Assembly: GCA_963720725.1 (NCBI GenBank)
Contig: CAVRGN010000003.1
Coordinates: forward strand, 620,001-684,000
DNA: 64,000 nucleotides
Direction of reading: 5' to 3'
DNA from: Benzoatithermus sp963720725
GTDB lineage: Bacteria > Pseudomonadota > Alphaproteobacteria > Geminicoccales > Geminicoccaceae
Made by a program: the position numbers and the translations under genes. Below are positions 26,227-37,307 of this stretch, in pieces (positions within the stretch are counted from its first letter, which is position 1; every line of letters starts with the position of its first letter). The notes beneath the pieces were generated by a model. The model ran no database searches. It saw only the letters and a list, made by a program, of their open reading frames with translations, and was not told the DNA's origin.

Positions 26227-27295
26227 TCGGCTCGGCGAGCAGCTGGTCGAGGCCGCCCTTCAGACGATCGGCCAAGTAGGATGGGACCTCGTAGGCCCAG
26301 CCTTCCAGCTTGCGCACCCGGTCGGCCAGCGTCGCCGCCGGCTTGGCGCCGTCCTCGCCCTGGGCAGGTTCGGCTGCGACGCCGGCGGGCGGGGCGCTCG
26401 TGTCCAGGGTCAGCCAGTTCTGGGCCGCGTCGCCTTCGCCGATGGTGCTGACCTGGACGTCCACGGGCACGCCATCGAAGGTCTCGAAGCGCAATCCGTG
26501 CTGTTCGTTCGGGGTGGCCAGCTCGCCCGCCGGGCGAACGTCGGTCATGGTCAGACCGGCCAGCGAACCGGTGAGGAATTCCACCTTGACCGGGTCGAGC
26601 TTGCGGCCCTCCGGCAACCCGGCGTCGACCGTGAACGCCGCGTTCGCATCCGGCCGTGACAGCGTAATCGCGGGCCCGTCCGCCGGCTGCAGGACGACCC
26701 GCGCTATCTGGTCCGCCGGCACGTCGACCACGTCCTGGCCGATCAGCGCCATGGCGTCACTCGGCACCTCGAGCTCGCCTGCGGCCAGCCAGGCCTGGTT
26801 GTCGCCGGCCCGGCGGACATAGACGCCGCCGTGACCCGAGCCGTAGAGGGAAGGGCTGCTCTTGCCCACGACCACCGCGGCCAGCGCCTCGCCGTCCGCG
26901 CCCTTGATGTCGACCAGGTGCGACTTGGCGTCCGCCGTCCCGGGATCCGACAGCTCCAGGCGCGGCAGCCGCTGCGGATCGGCGGTCTTGGCCTCGACCA
27001 GCTGCAAATTGGCCACCGCCAGGCCGAGCGTGCGCAGCTGGGCCGGGTCGACCGGATAGCCGGCCTTCTCCTGCAAGACCCAGCCCTGATCCTTGGGCAC
27101 GATCGTGAGCTTGCCCTCGGGCCCCACGATGTCGACCTCGCGGATGTCGTTCAGCCGGTCCAGCAGGTCCGGGAACATGGCGCCGCCGGCCGCGGCCGAG
27201 CGGACCGGAAGGTCGCGCTCCTGGACCGCGTAGGCGGCGAGACCGACGCTGGCGGCGGTGGCGAGGGCGAGGACGGCGAAACTTCTCGGTGACAT
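26213..27295 (-). CDS. DUF4340 domain-containing protein of a Gld-like ABC operon
   Basis: 360 aa. A signal-anchor helix (FAVLALATAASVGLAAYAVQ) is followed by the DUF4340 pattern: INDIREVDIVGPEGKLTIV-like opening (here LNDIREVDIVGPEGKLTI), GWVLQEKAGYPVDPAQLRTL and LVVGKSSPSLYGSGHGGVYV-like centre (seen as VVVGKSSPSLYGSGHGGVYV). It is probably anchored in the inner membrane and faces the periplasm. It is the last gene of a four-gene operon (ATPase, permease, GldG-like, DUF4340), 19 nt after the GldG-like gene. Exact function unknown. Confidence 0.87.
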   Translation of the reverse strand: MSPRSFAVLALATAASVGLAAYAVQERDLPVRSAAAGGAMFPDLLDRLNDIREVDIVGPEGKLTIVPKDQGWVLQEKAGYPVDPAQLRTLGLAVANLQLVEAKTADPQRLPRLELSDPGTADAKSHLVDIKGADGEALAAVVVGKSSPSLYGSGHGGVYVRRAGDNQAWLAAGELEVPSDAMALIGQDVVDVPADQIARVVLQPADGPAITLSRPDANAAFTVDAGLPEGRKLDPVKVEFLTGSLAGLTMTDVRPAGELATPNEQHGLRFETFDGVPVDVQVSTIGEGDAAQNWLTLDTSAPPAGVAAEPAQGEDGAKPAATLADRVRKLEGWAYEVPSYLADRLKGGLDQLLAEPTPAS

Positions 27296-27314
27296 GGTCG
27301 GGCTCCCCGCGGCT

Positions 27315-29186
27315 TCAGGCGGCCGCCTGATCGAAGCGGCGCCGGTAGCGGGCGCGACGCACGATCGCGATCACGATCGCCGCCAGGGCGACGAGCAGGG
27401 GCACGGCGGCGATGTTGAGGAACCGCGTGGTGTCACGCAGCTCCTCGATGTCCTTGCGCAGGGCGAGCTGAACATCGCGCAGCTCGCGGCGGGTCTCGAG
27501 GAGCTGCGTGCGGAAGCCCTCGATCTCCTTGCGCTGGGCGTCGCTCAGCAGGCTCGGATCCTCGCCCTCGGCCACCTGCAGCGAGCTGAGCTTGTCCTGC
27601 AGCTCGTTCAGCCGCTGCATCAGCTCCTGCTCCTTGGCCCGGTACTGCGCCTCGCTGGCGCGCCGGATCTCGGCGACCTTGGTGAACGGACGCAGGGTGA
27701 CCTCCCGCCCGCGCAGGCTCATCAGGGCATCACTGCCGACCAGGTTGTCGATGGCGTTGGCGACCAGGTTGGCATTGTCGGCGACCGGGATCGCCACCTG
27801 CTGGCTCAGCATGTTGAGCCAGCTGCGGTCGTCGAGCAGGTCCGTGTCCGCGACGACGATGATCTGCGCCGGGCTCTGGGCTTCCGCGAGATGCGCGGGT
27901 TCGTGCGCCACGTCCTCCGGCGCCTGATCGCCGAAAGCCGACTTCACCGGTCCGGTGATCCGGGCCGCCAGGACCATCTCCTTGCCGCCGGCCTGGTGGT
28001 CGCGGAGCAACGCCAGGGGATCGGGATAGCGCCGGACCTCGTCGGCGGGGATCGCCATCGCCTCGCCGCTCGTACGGATCAGCGGGGTAAAGGTGGTGGT
28101 GGCCCCCTCGCGCGCCGAGATCGCACCGGCGGTCGCGACATTGATCCGGTTGAGTTCCGCGGTGACGACGTCGCCTTCGGCGAGGTGGGTCTGGTCGAGC
28201 GACAGCCAGGGCAGGTAGTCGACCACCTGATCGCGGCCGCCGCTGGTGAAGCCCACTTGCCGCGCGGATTGCGGGTCGCCGACGACGATGTCTGGGTCGT
28301 AGTCCACGCCCCAGGCCGGGAACAGCTTTTCCAGGTCGGAGAAACTGTCGGTCGGCATGCCGGGCTGCTCCTGGCGCATCGCCTGCGCCTCGGAGTGCGG
28401 GTCGACGAACACCAGGACCTTGCCGCCGCGCATGACGAACTGGTCGATCGCGTAGATCGTCTTCTCGCTCAGCGCCTGCGGATGCACGAGCACGAGTGCC
28501 GCGACATCCTCGCCGAAGCGGTCGACGTCGCCCTCCTGCAGGCGGATGTCGAAGAACTGGTTGAGCTCCTGCATGACCTGCCAGGGCCGGTACTGCGCCG
28601 CCGGATCGGCGTTGATCGGCAGCCCGGTGACCATCGCCACCACCGGCTTGGTCGGATTGGCCAGGTTGCTGACCATCCGGGTTAGGTCATATTCGAGAAA
28701 CGGCTCGCGTTCGGGCGAGAGCGTCGGCAGCACGTCGACATCGTCCGTGCTGTTGGTGCCGGCGATGCCGAAATACCCGGTGCTCGCTCCGGCATCGAGC
28801 GAGATGGGCTCGAGCCCGAACCCGACCGCGCGGTCCTCCTCCGGGGAGAACGGCTCGGGGTCGAGGTACTCGACCACGATCTTGCCGTCGGACGCCTCGG
28901 CATAGGTGCGCAGCAGGTCGTGCACCCGGTCGGCATAGGAGCCCACGAACGGATTGGCGTCGCGCAGGGCCCGCGAGGCGTACAGGCGCAGCGTGATCGG
29001 TTCCTCGACCTTGGCCAGGAGCTGCTCGGTGCCGCTGGAGAGGGTGAACTGCCGATTCTGTGTAAGATCGATCCGCTCGTCGCGCAGGCTCAAGCTGCCG
29101 TAGATGTTGAGCGCGACGAACATGACGACCGCGAGGACGACGCCGGCGACGGCAAGCTTCTGACGGTCGAGGAGGGGCTGCGTCAT
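27315..29186 (-). CDS. GldG-like ABC transporter auxiliary protein
   Basis: 623 aa. Membrane helix near the N-terminus (LAVAGVVLAVVMFVALNIYG), then a large extracytoplasmic part with DERIDLTQNRQFTLSSGTEQ, EYLDPEPFSPEEDRAVGFG and GGKVLVFVDPHSEAQAMRQE, features of the Gld/ABC_transp_aux family. A coiled-coil (AKEQELMQRLNELQDKLSSL) precedes a second C-terminal helix (VPLLVALAAIVIAIVRRARY). It works with the adjacent permease and ATPase; in Bacteroidetes, relatives belong to gliding machinery, but in proteobacteria the substrate is unknown. Confidence 0.88.
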   Translation of the reverse strand: MTQPLLDRQKLAVAGVVLAVVMFVALNIYGSLSLRDERIDLTQNRQFTLSSGTEQLLAKVEEPITLRLYASRALRDANPFVGSYADRVHDLLRTYAEASDGKIVVEYLDPEPFSPEEDRAVGFGLEPISLDAGASTGYFGIAGTNSTDDVDVLPTLSPEREPFLEYDLTRMVSNLANPTKPVVAMVTGLPINADPAAQYRPWQVMQELNQFFDIRLQEGDVDRFGEDVAALVLVHPQALSEKTIYAIDQFVMRGGKVLVFVDPHSEAQAMRQEQPGMPTDSFSDLEKLFPAWGVDYDPDIVVGDPQSARQVGFTSGGRDQVVDYLPWLSLDQTHLAEGDVVTAELNRINVATAGAISAREGATTTFTPLIRTSGEAMAIPADEVRRYPDPLALLRDHQAGGKEMVLAARITGPVKSAFGDQAPEDVAHEPAHLAEAQSPAQIIVVADTDLLDDRSWLNMLSQQVAIPVADNANLVANAIDNLVGSDALMSLRGREVTLRPFTKVAEIRRASEAQYRAKEQELMQRLNELQDKLSSLQVAEGEDPSLLSDAQRKEIEGFRTQLLETRRELRDVQLALRKDIEELRDTTRFLNIAAVPLLVALAAIVIAIVRRARYRRRFDQAAA

Positions 29187-29199
29187 GGGTGTCGGCCTC

Positions 29200-29937
29200 T
29201 CAGGCGGCCTTCTTGAGGTCGACGATCAGGGTGTTCAGGATCAGGCACACCAAGATGAGCGAGCCGAAGAACAGGACGGTCGACAGATCGATCACGCCCT
29301 TCATCAGCTGGCCGAAATGGCTGAGAAAACTGAACGAAGCCACGGTGTCGACGACCAGCGGCGCCGCCCAGGGCCGGAAGGCGGCCAGCACCATGTCGAC
29401 GCCGCTCATCAGGAACAGGAAGCAGGCGGCGGCGCCCACCACGAAGGCGATGACCTGGTTCTTGGTCAGGGCCGACGCGCAGGCGCCGATGGCGATGAAG
29501 GCGCCGGCCATCACCCAGCTGCCGAGATAGGACACCAGGATCACGCCATTGTCCGGGTCGCCCAGCCAGTTGACGGTCAGCCACATCGGGAAAGTCAGCA
29601 GGAGCGCGATGCCCGCGAACGCCCAGGCGGCCAGAAACTTGCCGAGCACGGCGGCGAAGGTGGTGGTGGGCAGCGTCATCAGCAGCTCGATGGTCCCGCT
29701 GCGCCGTTCCTCGGCCCAGAGCCGCATGGCGATGGCCGGCACCAGGAACAGATAGAGCCAGGGATGAAAGGCGAAGAACGGGGCCAGATCGGCCTGTCCG
29801 CGCTCGAAGAAGCTGCCCATGAAGAACGTCATCGATCCGGTCAGCGCCAGGAAGATGACGATGAACACGTAGGCCACCGGCGTCGCGAAATAGGCCCGCA
29901 GCTCACGCGCGAAGATGGTCCAGACGGGGTGCGGCAC
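29200..29937 (-). CDS. ABC-2 type transporter permease (GldF-like)
   Basis: 245 aa with six hydrophobic helices. It opens with WTIFARELRAYFATPVAYVF, the cytoplasmic entry helix usual for GldF and NosY relatives, and includes FFMGSFFERGQADLAPFFAF and AEERRSGTIELLMTLP, a conserved loop of ABC-2 permeases. The start is GTG at 29937, 13 nt after the ATPase stop. Confidence 0.9.
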   Translation of the reverse strand: MPHPVWTIFARELRAYFATPVAYVFIVIFLALTGSMTFFMGSFFERGQADLAPFFAFHPWLYLFLVPAIAMRLWAEERRSGTIELLMTLPTTTFAAVLGKFLAAWAFAGIALLLTFPMWLTVNWLGDPDNGVILVSYLGSWVMAGAFIAIGACASALTKNQVIAFVVGAAACFLFLMSGVDMVLAAFRPWAAPLVVDTVASFSFLSHFGQLMKGVIDLSTVLFFGSLILVCLILNTLIVDLKKAA

Positions 29938-29950
29938 GAACGGAGATCCC

Positions 29951-30898
29951 TCAGTGCGTGGAGCTGGTGAGTTCGCGGAACACGTCGTCCAGGCGACCCT
30001 GCTCGACCACGATCTCGTCGACCTCCAGGCCGGACCGGCGCACCAGATCGCCGACCTCGTGTACGATGGGAAGGCCGCCGTCGGGCACCACGAGCAGGCT
30101 GGCCACGCCGTTCACCGTCCCGACCACCTCGGCCGACTGCACGCCCGGCAGTGCCGCCAGCATCGGCTGCAGCTTCGGCTGCAGGTTCGCGTTGACCGTG
30201 ACCCGCACGGCGTTGTGGTGGCGCGAGCGGCGCTTGAGGTCGAGAGGCTTGGCGTCCGCGACCACCCGGCCGCGGGCGATGATGATCGCCCGGGTGCAGA
30301 TGGCCTCGACCTCTTCCAGGATGTGGGTGGAGATCACGATGGCCTTCTCGCCCGCCATCTCGGCGATCAGCTGCCGCACGCCGTGCTTCTGGTTCGGGTC
30401 GAGGCCGTCGGTCGGCTCGTCGAGCACGAGCACGGGCGGATCGTGCATGATCGCCTGGGCCAGGCCGACCCGGCGCTTGAAGCCCTTGGACAGCGTCTCG
30501 ATGGGCCGGTGCGCGACCTCCTCGAGCTGGGTTCGCCCGACCGCGGCGTCGATCCGCCGCTTGCCGTCGTCACCCCGCAGCCCGCGCATGTCGGCGACGA
30601 AGCGCAGGAAGGCCAGTACGGTCATGTCGCCGTAGAGCGGCGCACCTTCCGGCAGGTAGCCGATCCGCCGCTTGACCTCGATCGGCTGGCGCACGACGTC
30701 GAAGCCCATGACCTGCGCAGTGCCGGCCGTGGGCGTGATGAAGCCGGTCAGCATCCGCATGGTCGTGGACTTGCCGGCACCGTTCGGTCCCAGAAAACCC
30801 AGCACCTCGCCACGCGCCATGGCGAAGCTGACTTCGTCCACGGCATGTACGGGGCCGAACCGTTTGGCCAGCCGGTCGAGCCGGACCATCTCGGTCAT
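29951..30898 (-). CDS. ABC transporter ATP-binding protein (GldA-like)
   Basis: 315 aa. Walker A is FLGPNGAGKSTTMRMLTG, the signature LSKGFKRRVGLAQAIMHDP, Walker B VLVLDEPTDGLDPNQ, and the switch His lies in IVISTHILEEVEAIC. The last 90 residues form a C-terminal domain of the type seen in ABC-2 exporters. First gene of the operon; a promoter is expected in the 183 bases up to the divergent dehydratase gene. Confidence 0.93.
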   Translation of the reverse strand: MTEMVRLDRLAKRFGPVHAVDEVSFAMARGEVLGFLGPNGAGKSTTMRMLTGFITPTAGTAQVMGFDVVRQPIEVKRRIGYLPEGAPLYGDMTVLAFLRFVADMRGLRGDDGKRRIDAAVGRTQLEEVAHRPIETLSKGFKRRVGLAQAIMHDPPVLVLDEPTDGLDPNQKHGVRQLIAEMAGEKAIVISTHILEEVEAICTRAIIIARGRVVADAKPLDLKRRSRHHNAVRVTVNANLQPKLQPMLAALPGVQSAEVVGTVNGVASLLVVPDGGLPIVHEVGDLVRRSGLEVDEIVVEQGRLDDVFRELTSSTH

Positions 30899-31081
30899 CG
30901 ACGACAGCTCCTGTCTGGTCGTGATGTCTTTGCCTGAACCGCGGCGCAGGGCGCTCTTATTGAGCTACTGCCGCGGGATCAAGCCCCCAGGGGTGAAATC
31001 CGGTCCATGTTCCGACCGCAAGGCTTGGTCGGAGGCGTCGCCTGCGGCAAGGTCGAGACGGTTCGAGAGGGAGCCTGACGC

Positions 31082-32095
31082 ATGCGGCTCGACCAGCCGA
31101 TTACCACGGTGGAAATGCACACCGCCGGCGAACCGGTCCGCATCGTCACCGGCGGCTACCCGGCGCCGGGCGGCGCCACGATCCTCGAAAAGCGCCGCTA
31201 CGCCCGCGAGCATTTGGACCATCTGCGCCGATTGTTGATGGCCGAACCCCGCGGGCACGCGGACATGTACGGGGCGGTCCTGGTCGAGCCCGACCTCCCC
31301 GACGCCGACCTCGCGGTGCTGTTCCTGCACAATGAGGGCTATTCGACCATGTGCGGCCACGCGGTCATCGCGCTCGGCAGGTTCGCGGTCGAGCGCGGGC
31401 TGGTCGCGCCGCGCGAGCCCGAGACCGAAGTCCGGATCCAATGCCCCTGCGGACTCGTGGTCGCCTCGGTCGAAGTCGCCGGCGGGAGGCCGGGTCGCGT
31501 GCGCTTCGCCAGCGTGCCGGCCTTCGCCTATGCGCGCGAGGCCGTGGCGGTCAGCGCGCGGATCGGCCCGGTCACGCTCGACATCGGTTATGGCGGTGCG
31601 TTCTACGGCGTGCTGGCAGCCTCGTCGCTCGGGCTGGATCTCCACAGCAGCGCCGTGTCGCAGCTCGTCGAAGCGGCCATGTCGGTCAAGGCCGCCGCGA
31701 CCGCCCAGATCCCGCTCGCACACCCCGACGACCCCGATCTCGCCTATCTCTACGGTGTCATCCTCGTCGACGAGATGGCCATCCCCCCCGACGGGGTCAC
31801 CACCAATGTGTGCGTCTTCGCCGACGGCCAGGTGGACCGCAGCCCGACCGGCTCGGGGGTCACCGCCAGGCTCGCGCTGATGCATCGCCGCCGACAGGTC
31901 GCGACCGGCGAGGCCCGACGCTTCCGCAGCATCACCGGCGGGGAGTTCGTCGGGCGGGTGGTCGCCACCACCCGCGCCGGCCCGCATCCCGCGGTGGTGG
32001 TCGAGGTATCCGGCGAGGCGTATTTCACCGGGGAGGCCAGCTTTCGCCGCGAAAGCGACGATCCGCTGGGCGCCGGCTTCCTGCTCAGGCGCTGA
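31082..32095 (+). CDS. Trans-3-hydroxy-L-proline dehydratase (proline racemase superfamily)
   Basis: 337 aa with the fold of proline racemases. The first catalytic Cys is present (Cys91 in STMCGHAVIALGR), but the second site is Thr256 (DRSPTGSGVTARL) where racemases and 4-hydroxyproline epimerases have Cys. A Cys/Thr pair marks the trans-3-hydroxyproline dehydratases, which yield pyrroline-2-carboxylate for reduction to proline. The specific call rests on this residue. A GAGAGGGAG ribosome site precedes the ATG. The enzyme is cytoplasmic; no partner reductase is adjacent. Confidence 0.82.
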   Translation: MRLDQPITTVEMHTAGEPVRIVTGGYPAPGGATILEKRRYAREHLDHLRRLLMAEPRGHADMYGAVLVEPDLPDADLAVLFLHNEGYSTMCGHAVIALGRFAVERGLVAPREPETEVRIQCPCGLVVASVEVAGGRPGRVRFASVPAFAYAREAVAVSARIGPVTLDIGYGGAFYGVLAASSLGLDLHSSAVSQLVEAAMSVKAAATAQIPLAHPDDPDLAYLYGVILVDEMAIPPDGVTTNVCVFADGQVDRSPTGSGVTARLALMHRRRQVATGEARRFRSITGGEFVGRVVATTRAGPHPAVVVEVSGEAYFTGEASFRRESDDPLGAGFLLRR

Positions 32096-32166
32096 CGCCG
32101 TTTTCGCGATGACCGGCCGGACGGATGGTTGTAGATCATGGCGCGGGTAATCGCTGGGAGGACGCC

Positions 32167-32592
32167 ATGTCGGTCGACGTCAAGTACCGCACCACCGCCA
32201 CAGCCACCGGCGGCCGCGACGGCCGCGCCACCACCAAGGACGGCAGCTTCGACGTCCAGCTGTCCACGCCCAAGGAGCTGGGCGGCGGCGGGGGCCCGGG
32301 CAACAATCCCGAGCAGCTGTTCGCGTCCGGCTACTCGGCCTGCTTCCTCGGTGCCATGAAGTTCGTCTCCTCGCAGGGCGGCCCGAAGGTGCCGAACGAC
32401 ACCAGCGTCACCTCGACGGTCGGCATCGGGCCGCGCTCCGAGGGCGGCTTCGGCCTCGAGGTCGAGATGGAGGTCTCCCTGCCGGGAGTCGACCGCGCCG
32501 CCGCCGAAAGCCTGGTGGAGAAGGCCCACCAGGTGTGCCCCTACTCCAACGCCATCCGCGGCAACGTGAACGTGCGCACCAAGGTGGTCTGA
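32167..32592 (+). CDS. ohr: Organic hydroperoxide resistance protein (Ohr/OsmC family)
   Basis: 141 aa. Both redox-active cysteines are present: Cys59 in FASGYSACFLGAM and Cys124 in AHQVCPYSNAIRGN. Ohr is a cytoplasmic thiol peroxidase that reduces organic peroxides, usually recycled by lipoylated proteins. ATG 32167 is preceded by GGGAGGACGCC. No OhrR regulator is next to it. The stop lies 8 nt before the RraA-like gene. Confidence 0.94.
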   Translation: MSVDVKYRTTATATGGRDGRATTKDGSFDVQLSTPKELGGGGGPGNNPEQLFASGYSACFLGAMKFVSSQGGPKVPNDTSVTSTVGIGPRSEGGFGLEVEMEVSLPGVDRAAAESLVEKAHQVCPYSNAIRGNVNVRTKVV

Positions 32593-32600
32593 CCAGCACG

Positions 32601-33272
32601 TTGGCCACCCGCCTGAGCTCCACACCCGGCCCAGGCCCCGACGCGGCGCTCGTTGAGGCCTGGGCCGGGATACCGACCACGATCGCCGCCGATCTGCTCC
32701 GCGGGCGGGTCCTGGTCGATCCTGGCATCCGGCCGCTGCGGCCGTTCGGGGCGGCAGCGAGGCTGGCCGGACCGGCGGTGACCGCCTGGTGCGAGCCCGC
32801 CGACTATGGGCCGGTGCATCATGCGATCGCCGTCGCTCGGCCCGGCGACGTGGTGGTGGTCGCGGCCGGCGGGCGGATGGACGCCGCCATGATCGGCGAA
32901 CTGCTCTCGGGTGCGGCCCGGCGCAAGGGCATCGCCGGTGTCGCGGTGGACGGCCCGGTGCGCGATGTGGCCCAGCTCGCCGCCTGGGACGATTTTCCGG
33001 TGTTCAGCCGCGGCGCGGTGGCACGCGGTCCGTCCGGGATGGAGCGAGGCTCGGTCAACGAGCAGGTGATCTTCGGTGGCGTCGCCGTGGCGCCGGGCGA
33101 CCTGATCCTCGGCGACGACGACGGTCTGGTCGTCATCGCCGCTACCGAGCTGGCAGGCCTGCTGCCGGCGGCACAGGCGATGGTCCAGGCCGAGCTCGCC
33201 TGGGAGGCCCGCCTCGCCGGCGGCGAGACGACGATCGAGGTGTTCGCGGTCCCGCCGGCGCGGACGAGCTAG
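32601..33272 (+). CDS. RraA family protein (HMG/CHA aldolase-like)
   Basis: About 223 aa. Family blocks: GIPTTIAADLLRGRVLVDPG, AWCEPADYGPVHHAI, RPGDVVVVAAGGRMDAAMIG, GELLSGAARRKGIAGVAVDG and PVRDVAQLAAWDDFPVF. The GGRMDAAMIGE and DGPVRD motifs are those of the metal-dependent class II pyruvate aldolase/RraA group. Roles in the family vary (4-carboxy-4-hydroxy-2-oxoadipate aldolase, RNase E inhibitor), so the reaction is left open. The start is probably TTG 32601; CTG 32589 is also possible. Likely cotranscribed with ohr. The end overlaps the convergent aroE by 4 nt. Confidence 0.82.
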   Translation: MATRLSSTPGPGPDAALVEAWAGIPTTIAADLLRGRVLVDPGIRPLRPFGAAARLAGPAVTAWCEPADYGPVHHAIAVARPGDVVVVAAGGRMDAAMIGELLSGAARRKGIAGVAVDGPVRDVAQLAAWDDFPVFSRGAVARGPSGMERGSVNEQVIFGGVAVAPGDLILGDDDGLVVIAATELAGLLPAAQAMVQAELAWEARLAGGETTIEVFAVPPARTS

Positions 33273-34120
33273 GCGCCGGTGCCGAGGACGGCGTCGCGTA
33301 GCCGCTGGTCGACCTCCGGCACGATGCCGCCCCAATGGGCAAAGCCGGTGGCCGCCTGCTGCAGCAGCATGCCGAGACCCTCCACGGCGACATGCCCGCG
33401 TCGCCTGGCCTCGGCCAGAAGCTCGGTTTCGAGCGGCGCGTAGACCAGGTCGGCGACCACCGCCGGGGCGGGCAGCGGCGCCAGGCTCACCTCCAGGGGC
33501 GGCTGGCCGGACATGCCGAGGCTGGTGCAGTTGACCAGGAGGTGGGTGTCTTGCAGCGCCTGGCCGATCCCGCTCCAGGCGATCGCCGCGGCCGGACCGA
33601 AGGAAGCGAACTCCTGCGCCAGTCCGTCGGCTCGGGACGCCGTGCGGTTGGCGAAGCGCAGTTCCGGCACGCCCGCCTGCAGGAGCGCCGCCGCCACGGC
33701 GCGGGCGGCACCGCCGGCTCCCAGCACCAGCGCCGGACCCTGCGCCGGCTCCCAGCCTGGGGCTTGCTGGCGCAGATTGGCCAAAAAACCGGTGCCGTCG
33801 CTGTTGAGCCCGCGCGTGCTGCCGTCGGGATCGACCAGCACGGTGTTGACGGCCCCGATCCGCGCCGCCAGCGGGTCGAGCTGGTCGACGAGGCGGCAGG
33901 CGACCTCTTTGTGAGGCACGGTGACGTTCCAGCCCAGAAAGCCGAGGCGGGGCAGCGCGTGAAAGGCGAGCTCGACGTCTTCGGATCGCACCGGCAGGGG
34001 CACGTAGACCCCGTCGACAGCGTAGCGCTCGAACCAATGGCCATGCAGCCGCGGCGAGCGGGAATGGGCGACCGGCCAGCCCATCACCCCGGCGAGGCGG
34101 GCGCTGCCGGTCAGCAACAC
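33269..34120 (-). CDS. aroE: Shikimate dehydrogenase (NADP+)
   Basis: 283 aa. It reduces 3-dehydroshikimate in aromatic amino acid synthesis. Visible motifs: GVMGWPVAHSRSPRLHGHW (shikimate site), GWNVTVPHKE with the catalytic Lys, GAVNTVLVDPDGSTRGLNSD with the catalytic Asp, nucleotide-binding LVLGAGGAARAVA and NRTASRADGL for NADP phosphate. The start is GTG 34120; the longer frame upstream has no family resemblance and crosses the divergent glgP promoter. Confidence 0.93.
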   Translation of the reverse strand: MLLTGSARLAGVMGWPVAHSRSPRLHGHWFERYAVDGVYVPLPVRSEDVELAFHALPRLGFLGWNVTVPHKEVACRLVDQLDPLAARIGAVNTVLVDPDGSTRGLNSDGTGFLANLRQQAPGWEPAQGPALVLGAGGAARAVAAALLQAGVPELRFANRTASRADGLAQEFASFGPAAAIAWSGIGQALQDTHLLVNCTSLGMSGQPPLEVSLAPLPAPAVVADLVYAPLETELLAEARRRGHVAVEGLGMLLQQAATGFAHWGGIVPEVDQRLRDAVLGTGA

Positions 34121-34229
34121 GAAAAAGCACCGATCATGCGGCTGGCACCTCGCTGATGCGGCCCGGATCTTGCGAGAGTCCGCAGGGCCGGTAGTCTGAT
34201 CCGAATGCTGGGCAACGGCCCTGGGGAAC

Positions 34230-36695
<2,466 letters not shown>

Positions 36696-37307
36696 CGCCG
36701 CAGAGCTTCCAGGTAGAGCAGCGGCAGCGCCCCAAGCTCGGCCTGCGGCAGCTTGGCGGCGGGCACGAACCCGGCCCAGACGATCTCGCGCCGGTCGGCC
36801 ACCGCCTGCACCGGCGTCCTCGGGCGCCATGCGAACAGGAAGGCGGTGACCCGGCGGCGGCACTCCTCGAAGTGGAACTCGCCGAGATCGACCAGGGCCG
36901 AGGACTCGACCTCGATGCCGGTCTCCTCGCGCAGTTCGCGGACCGCCGCGGCCGCGGGCTCCTCGCCGCGGCCGATCCCGCCCCCGGGCAGATCGAGCTG
37001 CCGACGGTAGGAGGTCCGTACCAGCAAGAGCGCGTCGCCGTGCCAGATCGCCACCGCCGCACCGTAGCTCTGCGGCCGCCGCAGGAGCCACCAGGCCTGG
37101 AGCAGCCGATAGGCCGTCCGGTAGCCGAGGCGGAAGAGGACGTTCATGTCTGGCCGCAAGCTCCGCGATAGCGCCGGCACGAGATCCGCAGCGTTACTTT
37201 AGGTGAAGTGGGCGGCGGTCGCCATGGTTTCCACGCTTGCCCTTTGCCGGCCCGACGCGGACGCGCCATCTTGCGCTCCTGTCCGCCCGCTGGAAGTGCG
37301 CCGCCGC

